64,000 bases of DNA from Bosea sp. 124 (GCF_003046175.1 NZ_PZZM01000001.1:4171001-4235000), one strand, 5' to 3'; positions 43,702-52,156 are shown, counted from the stretch's first letter. Translations and numbers: made by a program. Notes: a model not told the origin generated them from the letters alone.

Positions 43702-44316
43702 TCAGAGTTCCAGGTTCTCGTCGAGGAGATCGGCCGAGAGCGGGAAGCGGAACTCGGCCGCATAGCCACCGTCGAAACGGCGCACGATTTTGGCCGGCGT
43801 CGAGCCGATGCGCAGCGGCGTGTTCATCGGCAGGTCGAGATCGGTGGTGAAGGCCGTGCCGGACAGCGAAATGTCGACGATGCGCACGACATGCTCTGTT
43901 CCGTCGTCCATCGTCACGACCGCGCGCGGATTGCGCGGGACGATCCGCTCGTGGCGACGGTCTTCGGGAAGGCCGAGTTCCTCGCGGTTGGCGAGCCAGG
44001 TCAACTGGGCGGTGAATTTCTCGCGCTTGCGGCTGGTCGCGGTGATCGTCATCGCGAAGCCTTCCATCGTCGTGCGCACGCAGGTGCCTTCGATGCGGCC
44101 GAGATGTTCGAGATAGACGATGACGCGATCGCCCGGATTGGCGCGGGCCGGCGCGGCGAGATGGAGGCCGCCGGGTGAGATATCGATGGTCTGGCAGGGA
44201 TATTCCATGCGGTTGGGCAGCATGTAGCGGCCCAACAGGACGACCTTCATACGATGATGACGCCTGCGCTCGACAGGGCGTGTGGCCGTCCGGGGCGGTT
44301 GTAGGGCGCTCAACAT
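43702..44316 (-). CDS. double PilZ domain protein
   Basis: A 204-residue cytoplasmic protein with two tandem PilZ domains, which bind c-di-GMP. The first has ERRRHHRMKV (the RxxxR-type motif) and TIDISPGGLHL; the second has RRHERIVPRNPRA and VRIVDISLSGTAF. Both keep the (D/N)xSxxG motif. It may be an effector for the GGDEF/EAL enzyme at 6.2 kb or others. ATG 44316 begins about 18 residues before the first motif. Confidence 0.88.
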   Translation of the reverse strand: MLSALQPPRTATRPVERRRHHRMKVVLLGRYMLPNRMEYPCQTIDISPGGLHLAAPARANPGDRVIVYLEHLGRIEGTCVRTTMEGFAMTITATSRKREKFTAQLTWLANREELGLPEDRRHERIVPRNPRAVVTMDDGTEHVVRIVDISLSGTAFTTDLDLPMNTPLRIGSTPAKIVRRFDGGYAAEFRFPLSADLLDENLEL

Positions 44317-44377
44317 CGAGGGTCAGCCTGATTTCGGCCGATCCTATAGGCGTGTGGGTTAATGCATGGTTAGTCGC

Positions 44378-44950
44378 TCAGGCCCGGCCTCCTGGCAGGA
44401 CCATGAATTTCGGCGGCTGCGAACGCTTCGGGGGCTGGGGTTGCTGGCGCAGGCCGACGCCGGGCCAGAGCATGCGCAGCGAGATCATCCGCATCGAATG
44501 CAGCGTGTCGAGGCCGAGCCATTCCGGCGTGGTCGCCGCCGACATGGCTCCGAGCATGCGCGCATGAGTGCGGCCGCGATAGCGCAGCGGCAGCAGAAGC
44601 AACTCAAGATAGACCGGTGCGCCGGTGAGCGTCTCGGCGGCCAGACCGGCGACCGCACCTGCGGTCTCGTCCATCACCGTGCGGGTCAGGCGGCGCATCT
44701 CCGCCTGCGCTTCGACCTCGGGCCAGAGCGCCGCAAAGGGGCGGCCCCGCAATTCCTGGCCGAACAGCGCGCAAAGCCGCGTTCCCGCAAGCCTGAAGAC
44801 AGGTCCGACGGGTTCATTCTCCAGCACGAAGGTGTCCGCCAATGCGTGGCGTAGCGCGCCTGGCTCGATCTCGCCGCGCTCGGGGGCTGCCCGCTCGCCG
44901 CGCAGAGCGTCCCAGTACTCGAAAACCAGGCGCGTGCTCGTGTTCTTCAT
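44378..44950 (-). CDS. PAS domain-containing protein (PAS_5 type)
   Basis: A 190-residue protein with a single PAS_5-type domain. The N-terminus VFEYWDALRGERAAPERGEI and the block FVLENEPVGPVFRLAGTRLC are typical, as is ELRGRPFAALW. No output domain follows; the C-terminus is Pro/Gln-rich. Such proteins are common in Hyphomicrobiales beside PilZ genes, as here, but their role is unknown. ATG 44950 (MKNTSTRLV) was chosen over an upstream TTG. Confidence 0.83.
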   Translation of the reverse strand: MKNTSTRLVFEYWDALRGERAAPERGEIEPGALRHALADTFVLENEPVGPVFRLAGTRLCALFGQELRGRPFAALWPEVEAQAEMRRLTRTVMDETAGAVAGLAAETLTGAPVYLELLLLPLRYRGRTHARMLGAMSAATTPEWLGLDTLHSMRMISLRMLWPGVGLRQQPQPPKRSQPPKFMVLPGGRA

Positions 44951-45163
44951 TCCGGTACCCAATCTGCCGGCCGCCGCCTTCCGCCGAATCCTGTGTCCCG
45001 CGTTGGCGCAGAAACGTCAGGAGGAGAGACGAATCGGTCCTTCTCGGAAGGAAGGACGCAGGCGGCATGCCGTCTTGCCATGCTCACCCCTGCCTGGCCG
45101 GGTGAACGGCGCGTTAGGGTTAACGAAGGGTTGAGATTGTGGATAACCGGTTAAAATGCTTAT

Positions 45164-45301
45164 CAAATTGTCTGTGATTTGCGGGTCTCGCGCCCGCATC
45201 CGGAGGGGCCGGCGGGGATGTGACCGCGGCGTTCCAGGTTGCGTATCGGAACGCCCGCACAGCCGGGAAGAGGGGGGCGCCACGAGGCCGCCCCCCTTTT
45301 T
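45164..45301 (+). ncRNA. candidate structured small RNA or 5' leader
   Basis: Downstream of a possible promoter (TTGAGA/TAAAAT) is a run of stems: TGCGGG/CCCGCA (45180-45185 with 45193-45198), CCGG/CCGG (45200-45203 with 45209-45212), and a perfect 8-bp GGCGTTCC/GGAACGCC (45228-45235 with 45248-45255) extended by two further pairs. It ends in the terminator at 45272-45301. It could be a free-standing small RNA or an attenuated leader of the rhomboid gene, whose ATG is 63 bases past the terminator. I recognise no known RNA family. Confidence 0.45.
45272..45301 (+). terminator. intrinsic terminator upstream of the rhomboid gene
   Basis: GGGGGGCG (45272-45279) pairs with CGCCCCCC (45289-45296) and is followed by five T (45297-45301). 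It points along the + strand, towards the rhomboid gene, but no + strand gene precedes it. Confidence 0.75.
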
Positions 45302-45363
45302 CGCGACTCCCGGCCGTTGCGGTCGCTTGCCACCGGCGCCGGGTTCGGCAAGGGTTGCCGGAC

Positions 45364-46185
45364 ATGTCCTATACCCCTCCCGGCCACAGCCCGCCGCCCC
45401 GGCGCGAACCCATCCTCAACCTGCCGACCGTGATCGTCTGGCTGACAGTTCTGCTCGGACTGATCCAGGCCGGCCGATCGCTGCTGTCGGCCTATGACGA
45501 CTATGCCTTGATGGCGTGGCTGGCCTTCGTGCCGGCGCGACTCAGCCTCTGGCTCGCGCCGGACCGCGTCGACGAAATGTTGAACGCCATGGCGACGGCG
45601 ATCCCGGGCCAGGATCTGGCGGACCGGCTGCAACTCGTCCGGATGCTGCTGGCCGATGGTGGCCCCCGGCTCTGGACGCTGCTGAGCTATGGGCTGCTGC
45701 ATGGCTCCTGGCTGCATCTGGTCACAAATCTCGTCTGGCTCGCCGCCTTCGGCAGCCCGGTGGCGCGCCGGCTCGGCACCGGGCCGTTCCTCACGCTGAT
45801 GGGGCTCTCAACCATCGGCGGGGCGCTGCTGCACTGGTTCTCGCGGGAACTCGACGTGCTGCCGCTGGTCGGGGCGTCGGCCGCGGTCTCGGGCGCGACC
45901 GCGGCTGCGATCCGATTCGTCTTCGCGCCGGGGCTGCGGTTCGGCTCGCTGGCCGACGACGCCGTCGTGCGGGCGATTCCGGCGGAGCCGATGGGCCAGC
46001 TCTGGCGCAATTCGCGCGCGCTGCTGTTCATCGGGATCTGGTTCGTGACGAACATCCTGTTCGGGGCTGGGCTGGTGCCGATTCTCGGCGAGGAGACCAG
46101 CATCGCCTGGGAGGCGCATATCGGCGGGTTCCTCGTCGGGCTGATGCTGTTCCCGCTGCTCGACAAGGGCGCGCTGCGCCGCTGA
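45364..46185 (+). CDS. rhomboid family intramembrane serine protease
   Basis: A 273-residue membrane protein of the rhomboid family. The membrane core has LLHGSWLHLVTNLVWLAAFG (HxxxN motif), GASAAVSGATAAAIRF with the likely catalytic Ser, and AHIGGFLVGLMLF with the catalytic His; six or more hydrophobic segments are present. Substrate unknown. The N-terminus is Pro-rich (TPPGHSPPPRREP). ATG 45364 lies 63 bases downstream of an intrinsic terminator, which may be an attenuator. The CBS-domain gene follows. Confidence 0.88.
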   Translation: MSYTPPGHSPPPRREPILNLPTVIVWLTVLLGLIQAGRSLLSAYDDYALMAWLAFVPARLSLWLAPDRVDEMLNAMATAIPGQDLADRLQLVRMLLADGGPRLWTLLSYGLLHGSWLHLVTNLVWLAAFGSPVARRLGTGPFLTLMGLSTIGGALLHWFSRELDVLPLVGASAAVSGATAAAIRFVFAPGLRFGSLADDAVVRAIPAEPMGQLWRNSRALLFIGIWFVTNILFGAGLVPILGEETSIAWEAHIGGFLVGLMLFPLLDKGALRR

Positions 46186-46360
46186 AGACAAGCCGCGACG
46201 GGCGCAAGCCTTGTCTTGCCTGCGCCATGCTCTTCGCTCACACTCGCAACATTCGCAGCGTTCCCGAGGCCTTCCCGGCAGGTGATCATCGTCGGCGGCA
46301 GCAGGGACCGGACCGATCCCGCGCGTCGGACAACGGCGCCACCGCAAGGAGGACGATGCC

Positions 46361-46792
46361 ATGAATGTCGAGCAGCTACTGGGCGGCAAGGGCCATGAGG
46401 TGATCTCGGTGCAGCCGCATCGCACCCTCGGCGAGGCGGTGCGCACGCTCAGCGAACGGCGCATCGGTGCCGTGGTCGTGATGGGGGCGGATGGCGCGCT
46501 GGTCGGGATCCTGTCCGAGCGCGATATCATCCGGGCTCTGGGCGAGAGCGGCGCTGCTGCCCTCGAGAGCCCGGTTTCGCGGGCGATGACGGCGAAGGTC
46601 GTGACCTGCCGCTCTCAGACCAGCGTCGACGAGTTGATGGAGATCATGACCTCCGGGCGTTTCCGCCATGTGCCGGTGCTCGAGAACGGCCGGGTCACCG
46701 GCATCGTTTCGATCGGCGATGTGGTGAAGTACCGCGTCGCTGCTATCGAGGCCGAGAGCCGGGCGATGCGCGACTATATCGCGATGGCCTGA
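46361..46792 (+). CDS. CBS domain-containing protein
   Basis: A 143-residue cytoplasmic protein with two CBS motifs: the first with VISVQPHRTLGEAVRTLSER and GILSERDIIRAL; the second with VVTCRSQTSVDELMEIM and VTGIVSIGDVVKYR. CBS pairs bind adenine nucleotides and often regulate partner proteins; none is fused here. ATG 46361 has AAGGAGG about 9 bases upstream. Co-directional with the rhomboid gene. Confidence 0.93.
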   Translation: MNVEQLLGGKGHEVISVQPHRTLGEAVRTLSERRIGAVVVMGADGALVGILSERDIIRALGESGAAALESPVSRAMTAKVVTCRSQTSVDELMEIMTSGRFRHVPVLENGRVTGIVSIGDVVKYRVAAIEAESRAMRDYIAMA

Positions 46793-46806
46793 GCGGCGCC
46801 GGCGCG

Positions 46807-47895
46807 TCAGACGGAGAGGCGGCTGCCGGCGATGGCGGCGTCGATGTCGTCGAGCATCCGGCGTGTCGCCTGGCGGCCGAATTCGATCGTCTCCTCGGCG
46901 CGGTGGAAGTCGAACAGCCCCATGCGGCCGAGCTTCGGGCCGATCATGACGTCCGGCGGATCGCCGGCGAGGCGCGAGCGTGAAATCCGGTCCTGGGTGA
47001 TGTTGAAGGCGTCGATCATCACGCCGGCCAGGCCCGGCCGGTCCTCGCTCGGCCGGCCGACAAGGCCGCGAACGCGCCGCGCCGCGCCGGTGATGCCGCC
47101 GAGCCAGCGCGAGGTCGGGCGCAGGTCGAGCTCGGGCACAATTTCGGGGTCGGGCTCGGCGTTGTGGTTCTGGATCGTGGTGCCGCGTCCGGTCAGGTCG
47201 CTGTTCAGGTTGACGCAGATCACGACGTCGGCGCCGAGCGCCCGCGCCGCCGTGACGGGAACCGGATTGACCAGAGCACCGTCCATCAGCCAGCGCCCGC
47301 CGAGCTTGACGGGGTCGAACACGCCCGGCAGCGCATAGGACGCGCCCAGCGCCTCGACCAGCGGGCCCTGGGTCAGCCAGATTTCGTGGCCCGTGCCAAG
47401 TTCGGTCGCGATCGCGACGAAGCGTATCGGCAGCGTCTCGATGCGCTCGCCGGTAAGGTCGCGCTCCAGCAGGCGCTTGAGCCGGCCGCCGCCGATCAGG
47501 CCGGCGCCGCCGATATGGAAATCCATCAGGCCGACGACACGGCGCTTGGTCAGACTCATGGCGAATTCGGTGAGTTCGCCGAGCTTGCCGGCAGCAAAGC
47601 AGCCGCCGACCACGGCGCCGATCGAGGTTCCGGCGATGACGTCCGGCTTGAAGCCGGCCTCGTGCAGGACCTCCAGCACGCCGATATGGGCCCAGCCGCG
47701 GGCCGCGCCGCCGCCCAGGGCAAGCCCGATCTTCGGCCGGCCGTTCGGGGCGTCCGCGTCGACGCTCAGCTCGTTCATCGGCGTTCCGCCTCCGCCCAAT
47801 CCGCCTCGGCCAAGTCCGTCTCCGCCAAGTTCACCTCCGCCAAGTCCACCTCCGCCAAGTCCAAAGGCTCGCCGCGCGACATCATCCCAGAACAT
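46807..47895 (-). CDS. patatin-like phospholipase family protein with Gly-rich N-terminal repeats
   Basis: A 362-residue patatin-like protein. The core has ALGGGAARGWAHIGVLEVL (oxyanion loop), AGTSIGAVVGG with nucleophile Ser91, and WLMDGALVNPVPV with the catalytic Asp. It resembles RssA-type proteins; lipase activity is inferred. The first about 40 residues include five Gly-rich pentapeptides (LGGGG, LGGGE, LGGDG, LGRGG, LGGGG) encoded by five 15-bp tandem units. ATG 47895 has GGAGGGA about 9 bases upstream, supporting translation of the repeat; ATG 47778 would start just before the patatin core. Confidence 0.88.
   Translation of the reverse strand: MFWDDVARRAFGLGGGGLGGGELGGDGLGRGGLGGGGTPMNELSVDADAPNGRPKIGLALGGGAARGWAHIGVLEVLHEAGFKPDVIAGTSIGAVVGGCFAAGKLGELTEFAMSLTKRRVVGLMDFHIGGAGLIGGGRLKRLLERDLTGERIETLPIRFVAIATELGTGHEIWLTQGPLVEALGASYALPGVFDPVKLGGRWLMDGALVNPVPVTAARALGADVVICVNLNSDLTGRGTTIQNHNAEPDPEIVPELDLRPTSRWLGGITGAARRVRGLVGRPSEDRPGLAGVMIDAFNITQDRISRSRLAGDPPDVMIGPKLGRMGLFDFHRAEETIEFGRQATRRMLDDIDAAIAGSRLSV
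47786..47860. repeat. five tandem 15-bp units in the patatin gene
   Basis: Units at 47786, 47801, 47816, 47831 and 47846 each resemble CCGCCTCCGCCAAGT with one to three changes. On the minus strand they encode a Gly/Leu-rich pentapeptide ladder. The number of units may vary between strains. Confidence 0.75.
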
Positions 47896-48039
47896 GGATC
47901 TGTCCCTCCGGGGGAGGTCGAAGCATCGCAGGCATCGATGAGCAAATCGTCACCACGTGCCCAGGCCTGCGGATATCCGCAGCTTCCGACGGGACCATGA
48001 AAGCTGGGTGACATCGATCGCCAGGAGCGGCGGCTTCGC

Positions 48040-48444
48040 TCAGGCGAAGGCGAGGGGCCCGGCGGCATCCCCGCGCAGCGGCTTGAGCCGGTAGAAGCAG
48101 GAGCGGCGGCCGGTGTGGCAGCAGCCGCCATCGCCCGCGACATTCACCTTCAGCCAGAGCGCGTCCTGATCGCAATCGACGCGCATCTCGACGATGGTCT
48201 GGACCTGCCCCGAGGTCGCGCCCTTGTGCCAGAGTTCGGCCCGCGAGCGCGACCAGTACCAGGCCTCGCCGGTCTCGATCGAGCGCGCGAGCGCCTCGGC
48301 GTTCATATGCGCCACCATCAGCAATTCGCCGGTTGCGGCATCGGTCGTGACGCAGGTGACGAGGCCGTTGGCATCGAAGCGCGGGCTGAGGACGCTGCCC
48401 TCCTCGAGGGCCTGTTTGTCCGGCGCGGTGGGGAAGGACGACAT
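48040..48444 (-). CDS. hisI: phosphoribosyl-AMP cyclohydrolase
   Basis: A 134-residue histidine-pathway enzyme that opens the purine ring of phosphoribosyl-AMP. Blocks are [42 protein letters not shown], the metal-binding [10 protein letters not shown] and [14 protein letters not shown]. It is the cyclohydrolase alone, without the HisE pyrophosphatase domain, as usual in alphaproteobacteria. ATG 48444 has CCGGAG about 9 bases upstream; the longer upstream frame is not homologous. No other his gene adjoins it. Confidence 0.95.
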   Translation of the reverse strand: MSSFPTAPDKQALEEGSVLSPRFDANGLVTCVTTDAATGELLMVAHMNAEALARSIETGEAWYWSRSRAELWHKGATSGQVQTIVEMRVDCDQDALWLKVNVAGDGGCCHTGRRSCFYRLKPLRGDAAGPLAFA

Positions 48445-48536
48445 GAAAGGCTCCGGAACGATCAAGGCAATACGGGATGGCTTTCGCGCCGGGCAGCTCA
48501 GGTCATCCACAGACCCGCTCAACGCCGCCGGCCTGC

Positions 48537-49178
48537 TCAAAGCCCGGGGGATTTCACCATGGTGAAGAAGCGGACCTGCTCGGCAGGGTCGCTGAACAGG
48601 CCGGTGTACTGCGTGGTCATGGTCGAGGAGCCCTGCTTCTGCACGCCGCGCATCGACATGCACATATGCTCGGCCTCGATCAGCACCGCGACGCCGCGCG
48701 GCTTCAGCGCCCGCTCGATGACCTTGGCGATCTGCGCGGTCATCGTCTCCTGCGTCTGCAGGCGGCGGGCGTAGACATCGACGATGCGGGCGAGTTTGGA
48801 GAGCCCGACGACGCCCTTCGACGGGTAATAGCCGATATGGGCCTTGCCGACGAAGGGCACCATGTGGTGCTCGCAATGCGAATAGAACGGGATGTCGCGG
48901 ACCAGGACCATGTCGCGATAGTCCTCGACCTCCTCGAAGACGCGGTCGAGGATGTCGTCCGGGTCCTCGCCATAGCCTCTGTAGAATTCCTTGTAGGCCT
49001 TGGCGACGCGGCGCGGCGTTTCCAGCAGGCCCTCGCGCGACGGGTCGTCGCCGGCCCAGAGGATCAGCGTGCGGATGGCCTCCTCGGCCTGCTCCTGCGT
49101 CGGCTGCTTGATCAGAAACTTGTCTGCGGAGGGGCTGAGCGCCCGCTCGACGGACAAGGACTTAACCACAGGGTTCAT
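48537..49178 (-). CDS. folE: GTP cyclohydrolase I
   Basis: A 213-residue enzyme converting GTP to dihydroneopterin triphosphate, the first step of folate synthesis. Blocks are [38 protein letters not shown] with zinc ligands, [19 protein letters not shown], and [20 protein letters not shown], whose Cys is the third ligand. ATG 49178 has GGGAGG about 8 bases upstream. It is divergent from the IscU-like gene across about 200 bases. Confidence 0.96.
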   Translation of the reverse strand: MNPVVKSLSVERALSPSADKFLIKQPTQEQAEEAIRTLILWAGDDPSREGLLETPRRVAKAYKEFYRGYGEDPDDILDRVFEEVEDYRDMVLVRDIPFYSHCEHHMVPFVGKAHIGYYPSKGVVGLSKLARIVDVYARRLQTQETMTAQIAKVIERALKPRGVAVLIEAEHMCMSMRGVQKQGSSTMTTQYTGLFSDPAEQVRFFTMVKSPGL

Positions 49179-49311
49179 GTGGTGCCTCCCGTTATGGTGA
49201 TGCGTCATACGCTGCCCTGGCGGACCTGGATCAGGCGGCACGGACGCTGCGACAAGTTTCCCTTCCGAGAGCCAGCGATGGCGAATGCCCTCCCGCCGGC
49301 CCGCCTTCCAT

Positions 49312-49337
49312 CCTATATTGCCTTGCACCCTATATTG
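49312..49337. promoter_or_regulatory. paired CCTATATTG elements in the folE divergent region
   Basis: CCTATATTG occurs at 49312-49320 and 49329-49337, 17 bases apart, upstream of the IscU-like gene (ATG 49380). The TATATT core resembles a -10 element, so the two may be alternative promoters or one promoter and a regulator half site. Confidence 0.35.
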
Positions 49338-49379
49338 GTGACGAGCGCCGGTCACTCCAAGGCCGGTGGAGAGCACGAC

Positions 49380-49829
49380 ATGCTGAGCGACGTTTACAAC
49401 AAGCGCATCCTCGAACTCGCGGCCAACATACCGCTGCTGGAACGGCTGCCCGCTCCCGATGCGACCGCCAAGGCCCATTCGCGACTATGCGGCTCGACCG
49501 TGACAGTCGATGTCACCATGGATGGCGATGTCGTCACCGGCTTCGGACATGATGTGAAGGCCTGCGCCCTCGGTCAGGCCTCGTCCTCGATCATGGCGCG
49601 CCATGTCGTGGGCTCGACCGCGGAGGAGTTGCGCCGCGTCCGCGACCAGGCGCGTGCCATCCTGAAGGAGAACGCCGAGCCACCGCAGGGCAAATGGGCC
49701 GATCTCTCCGTGCTGGTGCCGGTGCGCGACTACAAGGCGCGCCATGCCTCGACGATGCTGACCTTCGATGCCGTGGTCGATGCGATCGGGCAGATCGAGC
49801 AGAAGCGCGGCGGGCAAGCCGTCGCGTGA
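49380..49829 (+). CDS. IscU/NifU-like iron-sulfur scaffold protein
   Basis: A 149-residue protein of the IscU/SufU scaffold family. Two cluster-binding Cys are present: [12 protein letters not shown] and [11 protein letters not shown]. At the place of the third Cys, classic scaffolds read HC or KCA, but here ARHAST keeps the His and replaces the Cys with Ala. It may therefore hold clusters differently or have another role. ATG 49380 follows GGTGGAGAGCAC. Co-directional neighbours are none; folE is divergent. Confidence 0.82.
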   Translation: MLSDVYNKRILELAANIPLLERLPAPDATAKAHSRLCGSTVTVDVTMDGDVVTGFGHDVKACALGQASSSIMARHVVGSTAEELRRVRDQARAILKENAEPPQGKWADLSVLVPVRDYKARHASTMLTFDAVVDAIGQIEQKRGGQAVA

Positions 49830-49845
49830 AGCTCGTCGGCGGGGT

Positions 49846-50595
49846 TTATTTGAGGCCGAGGGCCAGCCTGATCTCGGCCTTCGTCTCGTCGAAGCGGGAG
49901 CGGAAGGCACGTTCGGCGAGGAGCGCCTTGGCGACGGCCCGGCCGGCCTTGTCACCGGCCGCGAGATCGCTGCGGTAATGGAAGCCGCAGACGAGGCGGC
50001 TCTCATTGTAGTCGGTCACCCGCTCCTCGAATTTCGCGGCGAGTTCCGGCGCGGCCACCGTCAGGAGTTCGGCATAGAGGGCAGCCGTCGCCGCATGGCC
50101 GGCCGGGAAGGAGGTGCCGTCCGGGCGCCCGCCCGGGCAGGGCTTGACCCGGACCCTGTTCCAGACAGTGAAGGGCCGCTGCCGGCTGGTCAGGCGGCGC
50201 ACGCCGAGGAGCACGATCCCAAGCTCGACCTGGGCCTCGCGGAACAGCAGGCGGACCTCGCGATGCTCGTTGCCGGCGAAGGGAATGTTGGCGCCTTCGA
50301 GGAAACGGGCGAGCGTCTGATACTGATCCGCGATCGCGGCCTTCTCGCGCTCGGGCGTCCGGCTCAGGGTAATCTGGAGAACCTCGTCGAATTCGCGCTT
50401 CTGCTCGGGCGAGTTCATCGCCGGCGGCAGGCCGATTATCCGCGCGATGTCGACCTTGCCCGGCTCGAGCCAAAGCAGATTGGCGCGCTGCTGGGCGCTC
50501 GCGGGAACGGGCGACCACAGAACGGCCGCCGCGAGGCACAGCGCGGCGGCCGTGCGATGGCGGAACGGGATCGGTCGCGAAACGGGGCGATGCAT
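49846..50595 (-). CDS. PAP2/class A acid phosphatase-like secreted protein
   Basis: A 249-residue protein with a signal peptide (ALCLAAAVLWSPVPASAQ) and a PAP2 phosphatase core. The class A signature would be K-x6-RP, PSGH and SR-x5-H-x3-D. Here they read R133-x6-RP, FPAGH (163-167) and SR-x5-H206-x3-D210, so the Ser of PSGH is Ala and the first Lys is Arg; the catalytic His residues remain. Probably a periplasmic phosphatase, activity uncertain. Divergent from yidD. Confidence 0.8.
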   Translation of the reverse strand: MHRPVSRPIPFRHRTAAALCLAAAVLWSPVPASAQQRANLLWLEPGKVDIARIIGLPPAMNSPEQKREFDEVLQITLSRTPEREKAAIADQYQTLARFLEGANIPFAGNEHREVRLLFREAQVELGIVLLGVRRLTSRQRPFTVWNRVRVKPCPGGRPDGTSFPAGHAATAALYAELLTVAAPELAAKFEERVTDYNESRLVCGFHYRSDLAAGDKAGRAVAKALLAERAFRSRFDETKAEIRLALGLK

Positions 50596-50629
50596 GGCGA
50601 ATCTCGGCTCTGGTGACGAGCGCGATGAA

Positions 50630-50998
50630 ATGGCATCGCAGCGCAGCTTGTCACGTCTTTTTGCGCAGGCGGCGCGTTTAAAGCGGGCGCCGCGGCGCGG
50701 CGCCCATTGGGCGATCCGCGGTTATCAGCTCAGCCTGTCGATGCTTGTCGGGCGGCATTGCCGGCATTGGCCGAGCTGTTCGTCCTATACCGACGAGGCG
50801 ATCCAGCGCTTCGGCCTGTGGCGCGGCGGCTGGGTCGGCGTCGCCCGGATCTGCCGCTGCACGCCCCTGGGCACGAGCGGCATCGACCTCGTCTGCGAGG
50901 AACTGCCGCCCGGAGCGAACTGGTACAGGCCCTGGTCCTATGGTCGCTGGCGTGGGGTGAACGCGCCGGAGGAGACGGGCCCGTGTGGACCAAGCTGA
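50630..50998 (+). CDS. yidD: membrane protein insertion efficiency factor YidD
   Basis: A 122-residue protein of the YidD family, which assists membrane protein insertion near YidC. The core YQLSLSMLVGRHCRHWPSCS, then SYTDEAIQRFGLWRGGW and ICRCTPLG is diagnostic; three Cys cluster there. It is longer than most YidD because of a C-terminal tail (YRPWSYGRWRGVNAPEET). ATG 50630 and ATG 50594 are both possible starts; neither has a strong ribosome site. No rpmH, rnpA or yidC is beside it. Confidence 0.85.
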   Translation: MASQRSLSRLFAQAARLKRAPRRGAHWAIRGYQLSLSMLVGRHCRHWPSCSSYTDEAIQRFGLWRGGWVGVARICRCTPLGTSGIDLVCEELPPGANWYRPWSYGRWRGVNAPEETGPCGPS

Positions 50999-51183
50999 TC
51001 CAGATGCCGGTCGTTGCGAGTGGCACGACGTCGAGGACGCTGGAGGCGAGCTTGTCGTGTCACCGCACCACAAAGGATGGCGTGACTTCGGCACTGTCAG
51101 CGCACGTCAAAACGCTCAGCATACGTTGATAACGTCTCGATTTCATGTTGTTTTCCATGCTACCGCTGCGGACGGGGGAACGC

Positions 51184-51687
51184 ATGGTCAACGTCGTCAT
51201 GATGCTTTTGGGCGTGCTGCTGCCATTGCTGCATCTGGCCTTCACCAAAGGGCCCTGGACCAAACGCAATGTCCTGCGCCTGCTCCTCGTCTACGCATTC
51301 GTTTTCGACGTCGGTGCCGTCGGCTTCGTCTTCGGATTCATCCCGCACGTCTTCTTCGCCGACGCGGCAGCAAAGCTGATTGGCTGGCCACCGGGCAATC
51401 CTTTTCAATTCGAGGTCGGGCTGCACGACGGCGCCTGGGGCATCCTCGGCTTTCTATGCGTCTTCATCGGCGGCGGCTTCTGGCTGGCGACCGCGCTCGG
51501 CTGGTCGTTCTTCTTGCTTGGCGCAGCCTACGGGCATGTGCGCCAGTTGATCGTCGCGGGTGATTTCGCTCCATACAACCTCATGCCGGCATTTACCGAC
51601 ACGTTGATCCCATTGTGGCTGCTCGGATTGCTCTACGCGTATTACCGCAGTGGCGGCCTCGAGGGCCTGTTGCGCCGAGAGCGTTGA
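51184..51687 (+). CDS. DUF6790-like membrane protein
   Basis: A 167-residue protein with about four hydrophobic segments: VNVVMMLLGVLLPLLHLAF, LLLVYAFVFDVGAVGFVFGF, WGILGFLCVFIGGGFWLATA and LIPLWLLGLLYAYYR. The conserved-looking FQFEVGLHDGAWGI is in the middle. Function unknown. ATG 51184 has GGGGGAA about 6 bases upstream, better than ATG 51145. Confidence 0.75.
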   Translation: MVNVVMMLLGVLLPLLHLAFTKGPWTKRNVLRLLLVYAFVFDVGAVGFVFGFIPHVFFADAAAKLIGWPPGNPFQFEVGLHDGAWGILGFLCVFIGGGFWLATALGWSFFLLGAAYGHVRQLIVAGDFAPYNLMPAFTDTLIPLWLLGLLYAYYRSGGLEGLLRRER

Positions 51688-51773
51688 GATGCGGCGGCGC
51701 CGTGCGGTTGGTGGCTGTCGTCACCACCGCCACAGCTTGATGCGGTTGCGATCCGGATGCCGGTATTGAACAC

Positions 51774-52025
51774 CTAATCCGCGGCGCTCGCGTTGGCCTT
51801 CAACACCATGCGGCAGCCTTCGGAGAGCTTCGAAGCGTTTTCCTTGAAACAGGCTGCGATCCGGCCGCCGCCGGGCTGTACGCCGGGGCAGAGGGTGGCG
51901 ATGTCCTTGGCGCAGGCGTCGCGCAGCGTGGCGCGATCCTGTGCCAGGAGCGGCTGCGCAGCGAAGGCGAGGGCGAATGACAGGGCGAGGGACTTGGCGA
52001 GAGGCTTGGTGAAGGCTCCGATCAC
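51774..52025 (-). CDS. small secreted Cys-rich-repeat protein
   Basis: An 83-residue protein with a signal peptide (SLALSFALAFAAQPLLAQ) and a short mature part resembling the Cys-rich FGFR/GLG1-type repeat: DACAKDIATLCPGVQPGG, ACFKENASKLSEGCRMV. Four Cys suggest two disulfides in the periplasm. The start is GTG 52025 with AGGAG about 9 bases upstream. It is divergent from thrS across 279 bases. Function unknown. Confidence 0.8.
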   Translation of the reverse strand: MIGAFTKPLAKSLALSFALAFAAQPLLAQDRATLRDACAKDIATLCPGVQPGGGRIAACFKENASKLSEGCRMVLKANASAAD

Positions 52026-52156
52026 GGCGTGGTTCTCCTGAGGCTGCAGCGTGGCGGCAACCTGCATCAATGCCAGCGATAGCTTGCGGGGCGGTGAGGA
52101 AAACATGACGAAACCGACAGGTTCTGTTGTGACTTGTCGTGAGGCGATTGCCTGCG

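Larger units (their letters stand above)
44951..45363. other. 413-base intergenic region with a candidate structured RNA
   Basis: No gene is evident between the divergent PAS and rhomboid genes. Bases 45113-45180 are AT-rich (promoter-like TTGAGA at 45131-45136 and TAAAAT at 45152-45157). The stretch 45164-45301 folds into several hairpins and ends in a strong intrinsic terminator; it is described separately. Nothing further is seen in 44951-45112. Confidence 0.5.

Noticed and set aside
47786..47860. Tandem 15-bp units considered as a CRISPR array
   Set aside because: There are no unique spacers and the repeats are in-frame coding units of the patatin N-terminus.
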